Positions 1 to 5,288 of a stretch of 9,486 nucleotides of DNA are shown piece by piece. How positions within the stretch are numbered: the first letter of the stretch is position 1; the number at the start of each line of letters is the position of its first letter. The translations under genes were made by a program, and so were the position numbers. The notes beneath the pieces were generated by a model. That model ran no database searches and was not told where the DNA came from. It saw only the letters and a program-made list of their open reading frames with translations. Source of the DNA: an uncultured Lachnospiraceae bacterium (GTDB lineage Bacteria > Bacillota > Clostridia > Lachnospirales > Lachnospiraceae); the NCBI GenBank assembly GCA_900544445.1, contig UQVK01000122.1, positions 1-9,486 on the forward strand. The letters run 5' to 3'.

Positions 1-252
1 GGAACGCTCATCATGACCGTGTTCGGCTCCGCTTTTAACGCCGTTTACCTGATCCCCAAATTCGCGCAGCTTTACGGGCTTCCGCTGGATTCCATCATCG
101 AGATGGGCCATGCGATCAATCCCGCCATCAACAGCGTGACCACCCTCGCCCTGTTCGCCGTGGTTCCCATGAATCTGCTGAAGGGAGCGGCGGTGTCCGT
201 CGTGACCGTTCTGGTATATAAGAAGTTAAGCCCGATCCTGCACAGGGCCTGA
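1..252 (+). CDS. ribU: Riboflavin ECF transporter S component, RibU-like (3' part only)
   Basis: The frame is open from the first base of the window and ends with TGA at 250-252, giving 83 residues of a protein whose start lies outside. RibU is the membrane substrate-binding (S) component that binds riboflavin and works with the shared EcfA/EcfA'/EcfT energising module. The visible part has a hydrophobic stretch with an asparagine- and proline-containing turn (GHAINPAINSVTTLALF), then a PMNLLKG segment, a last transmembrane helix and a short basic tail (VYKKLSPIL). The P-x-N-L-x-K-G motif followed by the final helix and a K-x-L-S-P end is what I know from Firmicute RibU proteins, which are usually about 190 residues. 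The FMN riboswitch often found ahead of ribU would lie outside this window. Another S component is possible but less likely. Confidence 0.8.
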   Translation, partial: GTLIMTVFGSAFNAVYLIPKFAQLYGLPLDSIIEMGHAINPAINSVTTLALFAVVPMNLLKGAAVSVVTVLVYKKLSPILHRA

Positions 253-296
253 CGGAGGACGGCTGCTCAGGCAGGGCCGGAGGGGATTCCTCCGTC
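251..296 (+). other. Inverted repeats just after ribU with alternative pairings
   Basis: GACGGAGG (251-258) is the exact reverse complement of CCTCCGTC (289-296). The same right arm can instead pair locally, CGGAGG (278-283) with CCTCCG (289-294) around a GGATT loop. CTGC-TCAG-GCAG (263-274) forms a small inner hairpin. No T-run follows, so this is not an intrinsic terminator; it may slow 3'-end decay of the ribU transcript or be part of a repeat. Confidence 0.4.
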
Positions 297-301
297 CGCC
301 T

Positions 302-367
302 GTACGCAGTCTGTAATCAGGCATTTCCGCCTGGCGCGTACGCAGTCCGTGGTCGGGCATTTTCTCC
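302..367 (+). repeat. Two imperfect 30-base direct repeats, period 36
   Basis: A unit beginning GTACGCAGTC and containing GGCATTT starts at 302 and again at 338; by eye about 24 of 30 positions agree. The first copy also contains a small hairpin, CAGGC (318-322) with GCCTG (329-333). The pair sits between ribU and the terminator at 391-438. There is no coding signal in it. Confidence 0.5.
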
Positions 368-390
368 GGAAAGTTGAAAAGGAAAAGAGC

Positions 391-438
391 AAAAAGGGTT
401 CCCGGCCGAAGCGGTATGTTTCGCCGGGAGCCTTTTTT
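391..438 (+). terminator. Intrinsic terminator, probably ending the ribU transcript
   Basis: GGTTCCCGGC (397-406) pairs with GCCGGGAGCC (423-432) with one G-T wobble, and the flanking A-rich run (391-396) pairs with the T-run (433-438). The T-run on the + strand follows a 10-bp GC-rich stem, the classic form. Because the stem is preceded by A residues it could also act on the minus strand. It insulates the sigma-factor operon from ribU. Confidence 0.85.
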
Positions 439-440
439 AT

Positions 441-497
441 TACGATGGAAAATTTCATTACGACAGGAAATTTCATTCTGTCAGAAAAAAATTTCAG
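441..497 (+). repeat. Tandem 18-base repeats with GAAATTTC palindromic cores
   Basis: Two adjacent 18-base units, TACGATGGAAAATTTCAT (441-458) and TACGACAGGAAATTTCAT (459-476), are followed by a diverged third unit (477-497). Each carries a palindromic core: GAAAATTTC (448-456), GAAATTTC (467-474) and a longer A-run version (484-495). GACAG (462-466) and CTGTC (478-482) also form an inverted repeat. The repeats lie about 65-120 bases before the sigma-factor start codon, between the ribU terminator and the operon, where the operon promoter must be. A regulator-binding array or upstream activating region is the natural inference; no binding protein can be named. Confidence 0.45.
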
Positions 498-514
498 GAT
501 GCTGAACTTTTTTG

Positions 515-540
515 CCTGTTCCCGGGTTATTTATAACAGG
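515..540 (+). promoter_or_regulatory. Inverted repeat in the leader of the sigma-factor operon
   Basis: CCTGTT (515-520) and AACAGG (535-540) are exact inverted repeats separated by 14 bases that include TTATTTAT. It ends 10 bases before the AGGAGG ribosome binding site (551-556). A possible -10 (TATAAC, 532-537) lies in it but has no convincing -35 at 16-18 bases; TGAAC at 503-507 resembles part of an ECF-type -35. The promoter itself is therefore not resolved. Confidence 0.25.
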
Positions 541-562
541 AGCGGACGAGAGGAGGAAGAGG

Positions 563-1087
563 ATGACGGACAGAGAGCTGATCCGAAGGATACAGAACGG
601 GGACAGAGAGGCGCTTGGCAGTCTCATCGAGAGGTATTATGACGATGTATACCGGTTCTGCCTGTACCTCACCGCGAATGAAGCGGATTCCTGCGACATT
701 TCTCAGGAGGTGTTTTTCCGGTTTATCAGGCGCGCGGACCGCTATCAATATAAAAATCTGAAGGGCTATCTGCTGATCACGGCGAGAAATCTCTGCCGGG
801 ATTATCTTCGGAAAAGGGAGCGGGAGAAGCGGATGGAGCTGCCGGATGATATTGTCTGTGAAAAGAAAACGCTGAATGAGCTGGAAACAAAGCTTTTTAT
901 CAATGAAATTTTACAGCGGGTCCCGCTGGAGCAGAGGGAGGTGGTTCTTTTGAGAATCCGGGAGGAAATGAAATTTCAGGAAATCGCAGATATACAGGGG
1001 TGCAGCCTGTCCACGGTAAAGTCCCGCTACCGGCTGGGAATCGAGAGGCTGAGAAAGGAGATGAGAGACGATGAAAAGAAAAGATGA
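563..1087 (+). CDS. ECF-type RNA polymerase sigma factor (sigma-70 family)
   Basis: This 174-residue protein has the two-domain layout and length of extracytoplasmic-function sigma factors. Region 2 covers about residues 18-85, with DISQEVFFRFIRR (45-57) as the core-binding 2.2 segment and KGYLLITARNLCRDYLRK (67-84) as 2.3/2.4. Region 4 covers about 112-165, ending in the helix-turn-helix FQEIADIQGCSLSTVKSRY (138-156) and a basic helix. The ATG at 563 was chosen because AGGAGG (551-556) sits 6 bases upstream; an in-frame TTG at 512 has no such site. It would direct RNA polymerase to a small set of promoters, probably including its own. The 3' end overlaps the next gene by 17 bases, implying coupled translation and a dedicated partner. 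Its target promoters are not identifiable here. Confidence 0.92.
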   Translation: MTDRELIRRIQNGDREALGSLIERYYDDVYRFCLYLTANEADSCDISQEVFFRFIRRADRYQYKNLKGYLLITARNLCRDYLRKREREKRMELPDDIVCEKKTLNELETKLFINEILQRVPLEQREVVLLRIREEMKFQEIADIQGCSLSTVKSRYRLGIERLRKEMRDDEKKR

Positions 1088-1844
1088 CGATCTGAGAGCG
1101 CTGTTTGAAAGAATGGACAGGCAGATACCCATAGATCAGGAGCGGAAGGCCCGGACTCTGACAAGGCTGTCTGAAATAATGGAGCAAAAACACGCTCCCC
1201 ATACCGCGTCATGGTTTTCCATCCTCAAAAGCCAGCTGCGCTATATGGAAAGGAAGGTCTGGCTTCTGGGACTTCTGGCAAATCTGGGATTTGCGGGTCT
1301 GATGCCGGTTTTGCATTTTCTGGGAGCGGATACGGGCGATATGACCGCCTGCTCCATGCTGGCTTCCTCGATGTTGGGGGTGTGCTCCATCTGGATTCTG
1401 TCGGAGCTTTTTACCGGAGGAATGACCGAGCTGGCGGATACCTGCTATTTTAACGTGAGGCAGCTGGCCGCGCTGGAAATGCTCGTCCTTGGAACCGTAA
1501 ATCTGATGGTGCTGGCCGGAGCGGCCTGCTACGCGGGTATCCGCTGGAAAATGTGGGTGATCCGGGCCGGACTCTATATGGGGGTTCCGTTTCTCTTTAC
1601 CGTATCCATGTGTCTGGGATGCCTGATGATGGAAAGGGGAAGAAGAAAAAGGTATCCGCTCGCGGCTGCGGGAATCGCTTCGGTGGTTCTGACCTGGTTT
1701 CTGACATTGCTGCCGGGGCTGTATCTTTTGTCGGCGGCGGCCGTCTGGTGCGCCGGTCTGGCTGCCGGGCTGACCGTTCTGTTTCTGCAGGTGGGACGGC
1801 TGTTTCTGGCTATTGAGAAAGGAGAGCTGCTATGCACAGATTAG
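1071..1844 (+). CDS. Six-helix membrane protein, candidate regulator of the ECF sigma factor
   Basis: I do not recognise a named family for this 257-residue protein. Its N-terminal ~60 residues are hydrophilic and helix-prone (LRALFERMDRQIPID, then LTRLSEIMEQ), a size suited to gripping a sigma factor in the cytoplasm. About six transmembrane helices follow, near residues 63-86, 93-116, 136-158, 166-188, 197-217 and 219-245, with a basic loop at 189-195 (RGRRKR). The HxxxCxxC motif of zinc-type anti-sigma factors is absent; a CxxC (181-184) lies at a helix end. The start at 1071 overlaps the sigma gene by 17 bases and the end overlaps the ABC ATPase gene by 13. Position and topology suggest an anti-sigma or signal-sensing role. 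It could instead be an extra subunit of the ABC transporter. Confidence 0.8.
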   Translation: MKRKDDDLRALFERMDRQIPIDQERKARTLTRLSEIMEQKHAPHTASWFSILKSQLRYMERKVWLLGLLANLGFAGLMPVLHFLGADTGDMTACSMLASSMLGVCSIWILSELFTGGMTELADTCYFNVRQLAALEMLVLGTVNLMVLAGAACYAGIRWKMWVIRAGLYMGVPFLFTVSMCLGCLMMERGRRKRYPLAAAGIASVVLTWFLTLLPGLYLLSAAAVWCAGLAAGLTVLFLQVGRLFLAIEKGELLCTD

Positions 1845-2728
1845 AGCTGAACGGCATTGAGAAGCGTTTTGGGGACAGGATCGCGGTGCAAAGCACGGAG
1901 CTTTGCCTGGAAAACGGCGTTTACGGTCTGCTGGGTGAAAACGGAGCGGGAAAAACGACGCTGATGCGGATGATCTGCGGGATTCTGAAGCCGGACAGGG
2001 GAAGCGTATGCTGCGACGGTATGGACATCAGGCGGATGGGAAAGGAGTACCGCGGCCTGCTGGGATATCTGCCGCAGGATTTTGGATATTATGGCGATTT
2101 TTCCGTATGGAGGTTCCTGCATTACATGGCCGCCCTGAAGGCTCTTCCTGAGCCCTGGGCAAAACAGCGCATCGAGGAGCTGCTGGAGCTGGTGGATCTG
2201 AAGGACTGCCGGAAGCAGAGGCTGAGAACCTGTTCGGGAGGGATGCTGAAGCGTGTGGGAATCGCGCAGGCTCTGTTGAACGAGCCGGAGATCCTGGTCC
2301 TGGATGAACCGACGGCCGGGCTGGATCCGAAGGAAAGGGTCCGCTTTAGGAATATCATCAGTTCGTTTGGAAAGAACCGGATCGTGCTCCTGTCCACCCA
2401 TATCGTTTCGGATGTGGATTATATTGCGGATCAGATTCTGATTATGCAGAAGGGGGCAATCATACGAAAGGGAACGCAGCGGCAGCTTGCAGAGGAAGCG
2501 GGGCAGATCGTCTGGAAATGCCGTGTGCCGGAAGAGCAGGTGGAAACATACAGAGAGACATTTCTTGTCAGCAATCTTCGAAACGGCAGGGAGGGCGTAG
2601 AGCTGCGCATCGTTTCGGAGCAGAAACCGTTCCCGGATGCGGTTGAAGAAGAGGCTTCTCTGGAGGATTTGTATCTGTATTTTACCTGTCCGGGAGCGGA
2701 GGCGGCTTCGGTAAGGAGGAAAGAATGA
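1832..2728 (+). CDS. ABC transporter ATP-binding protein (ABC-2 / antimicrobial peptide type)
   Basis: The 298-residue protein is a complete nucleotide-binding subunit: Walker A GENGAGKTT (35-43), Q-loop YLPQDFG with Q82, signature TCSGGML (133-139), Walker B ILVLDEP (154-160), D-loop AGLDP (162-166) and switch histidine STH (H190). All catalytic residues are intact. After about residue 215 there is a ~80-residue C-terminal domain ending in SLEDLYLYF, an E-D-x-Y-L-Y motif I associate with ATPases of exporters for peptides or lantibiotic-like compounds. It hydrolyses ATP at the cytoplasmic face to drive the permease encoded next, whose start overlaps its stop by 4 bases (ATGA). Ribosome binding is probably at GAAAGGAG just upstream of 1832, inside the preceding gene. 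The substrate is unknown. Confidence 0.92.
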   Translation: MHRLELNGIEKRFGDRIAVQSTELCLENGVYGLLGENGAGKTTLMRMICGILKPDRGSVCCDGMDIRRMGKEYRGLLGYLPQDFGYYGDFSVWRFLHYMAALKALPEPWAKQRIEELLELVDLKDCRKQRLRTCSGGMLKRVGIAQALLNEPEILVLDEPTAGLDPKERVRFRNIISSFGKNRIVLLSTHIVSDVDYIADQILIMQKGAIIRKGTQRQLAEEAGQIVWKCRVPEEQVETYRETFLVSNLRNGREGVELRIVSEQKPFPDAVEEEASLEDLYLYFTCPGAEAASVRRKE

Positions 2729-3876
2729 GACTGTTTTGGATGGAGCTTTATAAGCTTTTGCGCCGGAAAGCTTTTCTGGCGGGGCTGTTTGGAGCGCTGG
2801 CAATTCTTCTGCTTTATTTTTGCGTTGGAATTGTGGGAGAGGAAAGAAGCACAATAAACGGGAAGCTGTATACCGGCTGGGAAGCTGTCCGGATGGACAG
2901 AGCCGTCACGGAAGAATTTCGGGGAACTCTGTCGGATGAGACAGTCGGACGGATTATTGAAAAATATGGGTTTCCCTCACAGGTGGAGGAAGGATATGGC
3001 GGTTTCCGGGATGAAAATTATTGTAACGGCTTTATTACGGAATATCTGGGAAACGGCTGGTTTCGGGACTGGGATGATTTCCGGATTTCCACTTCTCTTA
3101 AGCCAATTGCCGAAAGCGAGCTGGGGCAGACCGCAGAAAAGAAGGGGGAAGGGTTCTTTTTCGCCTATGCCAGGGGATGGGCTGTCCTTCTGGATACGCT
3201 TCAGCTGGGAATGATTCTTGGCAGCGTTCTTCTGATTGTGGGACTTTCACCCATCTATGCGGAGGAGCATCAGACCGGGATGGCGGCGCTGCTGTTCACC
3301 TGCAGGGATGGAAGGGAGAAGGATATTGCGATAAAAACGGCTGCTGCGTTTACGCTGGCAGCGCTTGTATACGGGATGATCGTATCCGCCGCTTTTCTGG
3401 CCGTCGGCCTGGTATATGGCTTTGACGGAGCAAAATGTATGAGTGGGATGGTGACCGCGCAGCATGCGGTAAATCCGTTTTATGCAATATCCATGGAGCC
3501 GGTCTTCCGTTTTGTCTCCCTTGTGCTGACACTTGATCTGCTGGCGATTTTTGTGCTCTGTGCTGTCATTCTGTGCGTATCCGCTCATGCTGCCCAGTCC
3601 TTTCATGCGGTGATAATGAGCGGTATCCTCTGGATTGCGCCGCTGCTGATCCGGGTGCTGTTTGGCGGGCCGGGATATCTTTTGGCGGCCGGTACGCCGC
3701 TGTTTCTGATCATGTACGGTATTCTGGAGGATTGGTACAATATGCTTTTTCTACCGGTTTCCATCGCCATGGGGACAGGAATCGGCTGCGTGGTCAACGG
3801 ATTTTGCACGGTCAGGACATCAGAACCGGGAAAGCCTTTTCCGGCAGGGCAAAAGCAGCCAGATCGGATAGGGTAA
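2725..3876 (+). CDS. ABC-2-type transporter permease
   Basis: This 383-residue membrane protein pairs with the ATPase before it. It has a transmembrane helix at about 16-37, a large extracytoplasmic segment (about 38-150, rich in Trp, Gly and acidic residues), then helices near 153-176, 206-232, 262-288, 293-314, 318-333 and 340-360. The cytoplasmic segment EEHQTGMAALLFTCRDGR (180-197), with a conserved E, G, LL and GR, is typical of ABC-2 permeases and probably contacts the ATPase. The start ATG overlaps the ATPase stop, and AAGGAGG lies just upstream. The last ~20 residues after the final helix are Pro/Gly/Lys-rich, and the final codons lie in the left arm of a perfect hairpin (3860-3898), so the natural C-terminus may have been replaced by an inserted element. 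Export of an antimicrobial peptide or lipid-active compound is an inference. Confidence 0.88.
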   Translation: MRLFWMELYKLLRRKAFLAGLFGALAILLLYFCVGIVGEERSTINGKLYTGWEAVRMDRAVTEEFRGTLSDETVGRIIEKYGFPSQVEEGYGGFRDENYCNGFITEYLGNGWFRDWDDFRISTSLKPIAESELGQTAEKKGEGFFFAYARGWAVLLDTLQLGMILGSVLLIVGLSPIYAEEHQTGMAALLFTCRDGREKDIAIKTAAAFTLAALVYGMIVSAAFLAVGLVYGFDGAKCMSGMVTAQHAVNPFYAISMEPVFRFVSLVLTLDLLAIFVLCAVILCVSAHAAQSFHAVIMSGILWIAPLLIRVLFGGPGYLLAAGTPLFLIMYGILEDWYNMLFLPVSIAMGTGIGCVVNGFCTVRTSEPGKPFPAGQKQPDRIG

Positions 3877-4119
3877 GTTCCTTCCCCTATCCGATCTGCG
3901 CGATATCGTACAGCTCACGGCAAAACCGTTCGCTGTACCGGGCACCTCGCAGCAAAGCTGCTCGCTGTCCGTTGCCCGGAGGATGTCCGCATGGCTGTGC
4001 AAACGGGTTTGCCCATCCCTGCGGCCGCCCTCCGGGCTTATCGTGCAAAAAAACGGATAACCGTCAGGCGGTCATCCGTTATCAACGAGGGAGGGCCGGC
4101 ATCTTTGCGGGATGCCGGC
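3860..4119. repeat. Chain of about six stem-loops: palindromic element or structured RNA
   Basis: The gap after the permease is almost wholly made of inverted repeats. (a) A perfect 14-bp stem joins 3860-3873 and 3885-3898 with the permease stop codon in the loop. (b) GTACAGC/GCTGTAC with inner ACGG/CCGT, 3908-3938. (c) CCGGGCA/TGCCCGG, 3938-3979, with inner GCAGC/GCTGC. (d) A long arm pair, 3974-4037: GCCCGGAGG/CCTCCGGGC, CCGC/GCGG, ATGG/CCAT and GCAAAC/GTTTGC in nested order. (e) AACGGAT/ATCCGTT with inner ACCG/CGGT, 4052-4080. (f) GCCGGCATC/GATGCCGGC, 4095-4119. Stems c and d are mutually exclusive at their shared edge. No stem is followed by a T-run. Long frames cross it but look like no known protein. 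An interspersed Lachnospiraceae repeat is most likely; a noncoding RNA is the alternative. Confidence 0.7.
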
Positions 4120-4169
4120 AAGTTATGAAAAAGAAATCTATCTGAAAAAGTCTTGTTGGCTTTGTTTGA

Positions 4170-4271
4170 TTATACGATATCATCCATGTATGGAAGAATC
4201 GTGTTCTGTTTTTTAAGAAATTGTGAAGCTTTTGCAACCAAATGGTGAATCGCTTCTTCCTTCTGATATTT
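4170..4271 (-). pseudogene. Possible remnant: C-terminal 33 codons of a lost minus-strand gene
   Basis: On the minus strand, a frame runs from 4271 down to a TAA at 4170-4172 and reads KYQKEEAIHHLVAKASQFLK and then KQNTILPYMDDIV. It has the balance of charged, polar and hydrophobic residues of a real helical C-terminus rather than of random A/T-rich DNA. The frame is closed upstream by TGA (minus strand, 4272-4274) and there is no convincing start. I cannot name the family. It would be a decayed or frameshifted gene between the two ABC operons, or chance. Confidence 0.3.
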
Positions 4272-4363
4272 TCAGTATATCCTTTTTTTCAGATCTCATG
4301 CATGAAATACAGAAAAAATTCTCATGTCGAATGGCGCGGCCTCTCCAAATTGACTTTTAGAAA

Positions 4364-4406
4364 ATTTTAAGGAAAATTTAAAGGAAGCAGAAGGTATTTT
4401 TAAAGG
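4364..4406 (+). promoter_or_regulatory. Four phased AAGG direct repeats, candidate response-regulator site
   Basis: AAGG occurs at 4369-4372, 4381-4384, 4391-4394 and 4403-4406, spaced 12, 10 and 12 bases, about one helical turn each. Three copies extend to ATTTTAAGG, ATTTAAAGG and ATTTTTAAAGG. The array ends about 70 bases before the -35 of the efflux operon promoter. Direct repeats at ~11-base phase are the usual binding pattern of OmpR/PhoB-type response regulators; no such regulator gene is in this window. Confidence 0.35.
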
Positions 4407-4448
4407 CGTCCATAGTATGATTGGTATTGCGGGCCGGGCGGGAGGACG

Positions 4449-4465
4449 ATGTTCTTATGTTCTTA
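4449..4465 (+). repeat. Tandem ATGTTCTT, period 9
   Basis: ATGTTCTT is repeated exactly at 4449-4456 and 4458-4465, 9 bases before the -35 hexamer. It is short and may be chance, but lies where an activator or repressor could contact the promoter. Confidence 0.3.
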
Positions 4466-4474
4466 CAAAAAGGC

Positions 4475-4503
4475 TTGACAAAGCATATAAAATAAATTAT
4501 TGT
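4475..4503 (+). promoter_or_regulatory. Sigma-A-type promoter of the efflux operon
   Basis: A perfect -35 TTGACA (4475-4480) is followed after 17 bases by TATTGT (4498-4503), a 4 of 6 match to TATAAT. The spacer is A/T-rich. The predicted transcript would start near 4510, leaving a leader of about 45 bases before the ATG at 4555. This is the best promoter for the three genes 4555-8206. Confidence 0.65.
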
Positions 4504-4530
4504 ATTAAAGAAATAAGACAATAGTACAAT
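4498..4530 (+). promoter_or_regulatory. Inverted repeats over the -10 and start site, candidate operator
   Basis: TATTGT (4498-4503, the -10 itself) is the exact inverted repeat of ACAATA (4518-4523), 14 bases apart, and ATTGTA (4499-4504) of TACAAT (4525-4530). A dimeric repressor here would block the promoter. The regulator is not encoded in the window. Confidence 0.4.
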
Positions 4531-4554
4531 GATACAGATAGAAAGAAGGGGCTT

Positions 4555-5247
4555 ATGAGTGCGCTGGTTGAAGTGAAGGATATGTGCAAAATATATAATC
4601 CGGGAGAAAATGAGGTGCGTGCGCTGGATCATGTCAGCGTATCCATTGAAGAAAATGAGTTTGTGGCAATCATCGGCCACTCCGGTTCCGGAAAATCCAC
4701 CCTGATGAATATGCTGGGCTGCCTGGATGTGCCGACCAGCGGAACCTATCTGCTGCATGACCAGGATGTGTCCGGTATGAGCGACGATGAACTGTCCGAC
4801 ATCAGAAACCGGGAGATCGGTTTCATTTTTCAGGGCTTTAATCTGATCCCCAATCTGACCGCGCTGGAAAATGTGGAGCTTCCGCTGATCTACAGAGGCG
4901 TGGGAAAAAGGGAGCGTACCGAACTTTCCAGGAAGGCGCTGATCAAGGTGGGACTGGAAAAACGCATGACGCATAAGCCTTCCGAGATGTCCGGCGGGCA
5001 GCAGCAGAGAGTGGCGATTGCCAGGGCAATTGCGCAGGCGCCGCCTGTGATTCTGGCAGATGAACCGACCGGAAATCTGGATTCCGGATCTACCGTGGAG
5101 ATCATGGGGATTCTGAAAGCGCTTCATAAGGAAGGCAGAACGGTGATCATCATTACTCATGATAATGATATTGCGGCGCAGGCGGAGCGGGTAATACGTA
5201 TTAAGGATGGACATATCGTAGAGGATTATCAGCAGAATCTGGCATAA
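4555..5247 (+). CDS. MacB/LolD-family ABC transporter ATP-binding protein (YknY-like)
   Basis: The 230-residue protein is a single-domain ATPase of the MacB/LolD/FtsE type. Motifs in order: Walker [10 protein letters not shown] (41-49), Q-loop IFQGFNLIP (Q93), signature [15 protein letters not shown] (144-158), Walker B VILADEP (165-171), D-loop TGNLDS (172-177) and switch H202 (THD). The sequence [12 protein letters not shown] (54-65) and the [20 protein letters not shown] segment are characteristic of this subfamily. It starts at ATG 4555 with AAGAAGGGG just upstream. It powers the FtsX-like permease two genes downstream by mechanical transmission rather than by moving substrate through a channel of its own. 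The order ATPase, adaptor, permease differs from B. subtilis yknXYZ, but the content is the same. Confidence 0.94.
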   Translation: MSALVEVKDMCKIYNPGENEVRALDHVSVSIEENEFVAIIGHSGSGKSTLMNMLGCLDVPTSGTYLLHDQDVSGMSDDELSDIRNREIGFIFQGFNLIPNLTALENVELPLIYRGVGKRERTELSRKALIKVGLEKRMTHKPSEMSGGQQQRVAIARAIAQAPPVILADEPTGNLDSGSTVEIMGILKALHKEGRTVIIITHDNDIAAQAERVIRIKDGHIVEDYQQNLA

Positions 5248-5288
5248 ACGTCAGGAAACAAAGGATCACATCATATGGAGGAAGCAGC

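Noticed and set aside
512..562. An upstream TTG start extending the sigma factor by 17 residues
   Set aside because: No ribosome binding site precedes it and the extra residues fall in the leader inverted repeat; AGGAGG at 551-556 fits the ATG at 563.
1841..2854. A 337-residue open frame on the minus strand
   Set aside because: It is the shadow of the ABC ATPase and permease genes, whose motifs are unmistakable; its composition is rich in Arg, Gln, His and Pro as shadows are.
3860..4119. CRISPR array
   Set aside because: The region has inverted repeats of different sequence, not regularly spaced identical direct repeats, and no cas genes are near.
3573..4145. A 190-residue + strand frame crossing from the permease gene through the stem-loop chain
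   Set aside because: Its first half is out of frame within the permease and the rest follows the inverted repeats; no ribosome binding site and no recognisable protein.
4378..5214. A 278-residue minus-strand frame opposite the efflux ATPase
   Set aside because: It is antisense to a gene with all ABC motifs and has no family features of its own.
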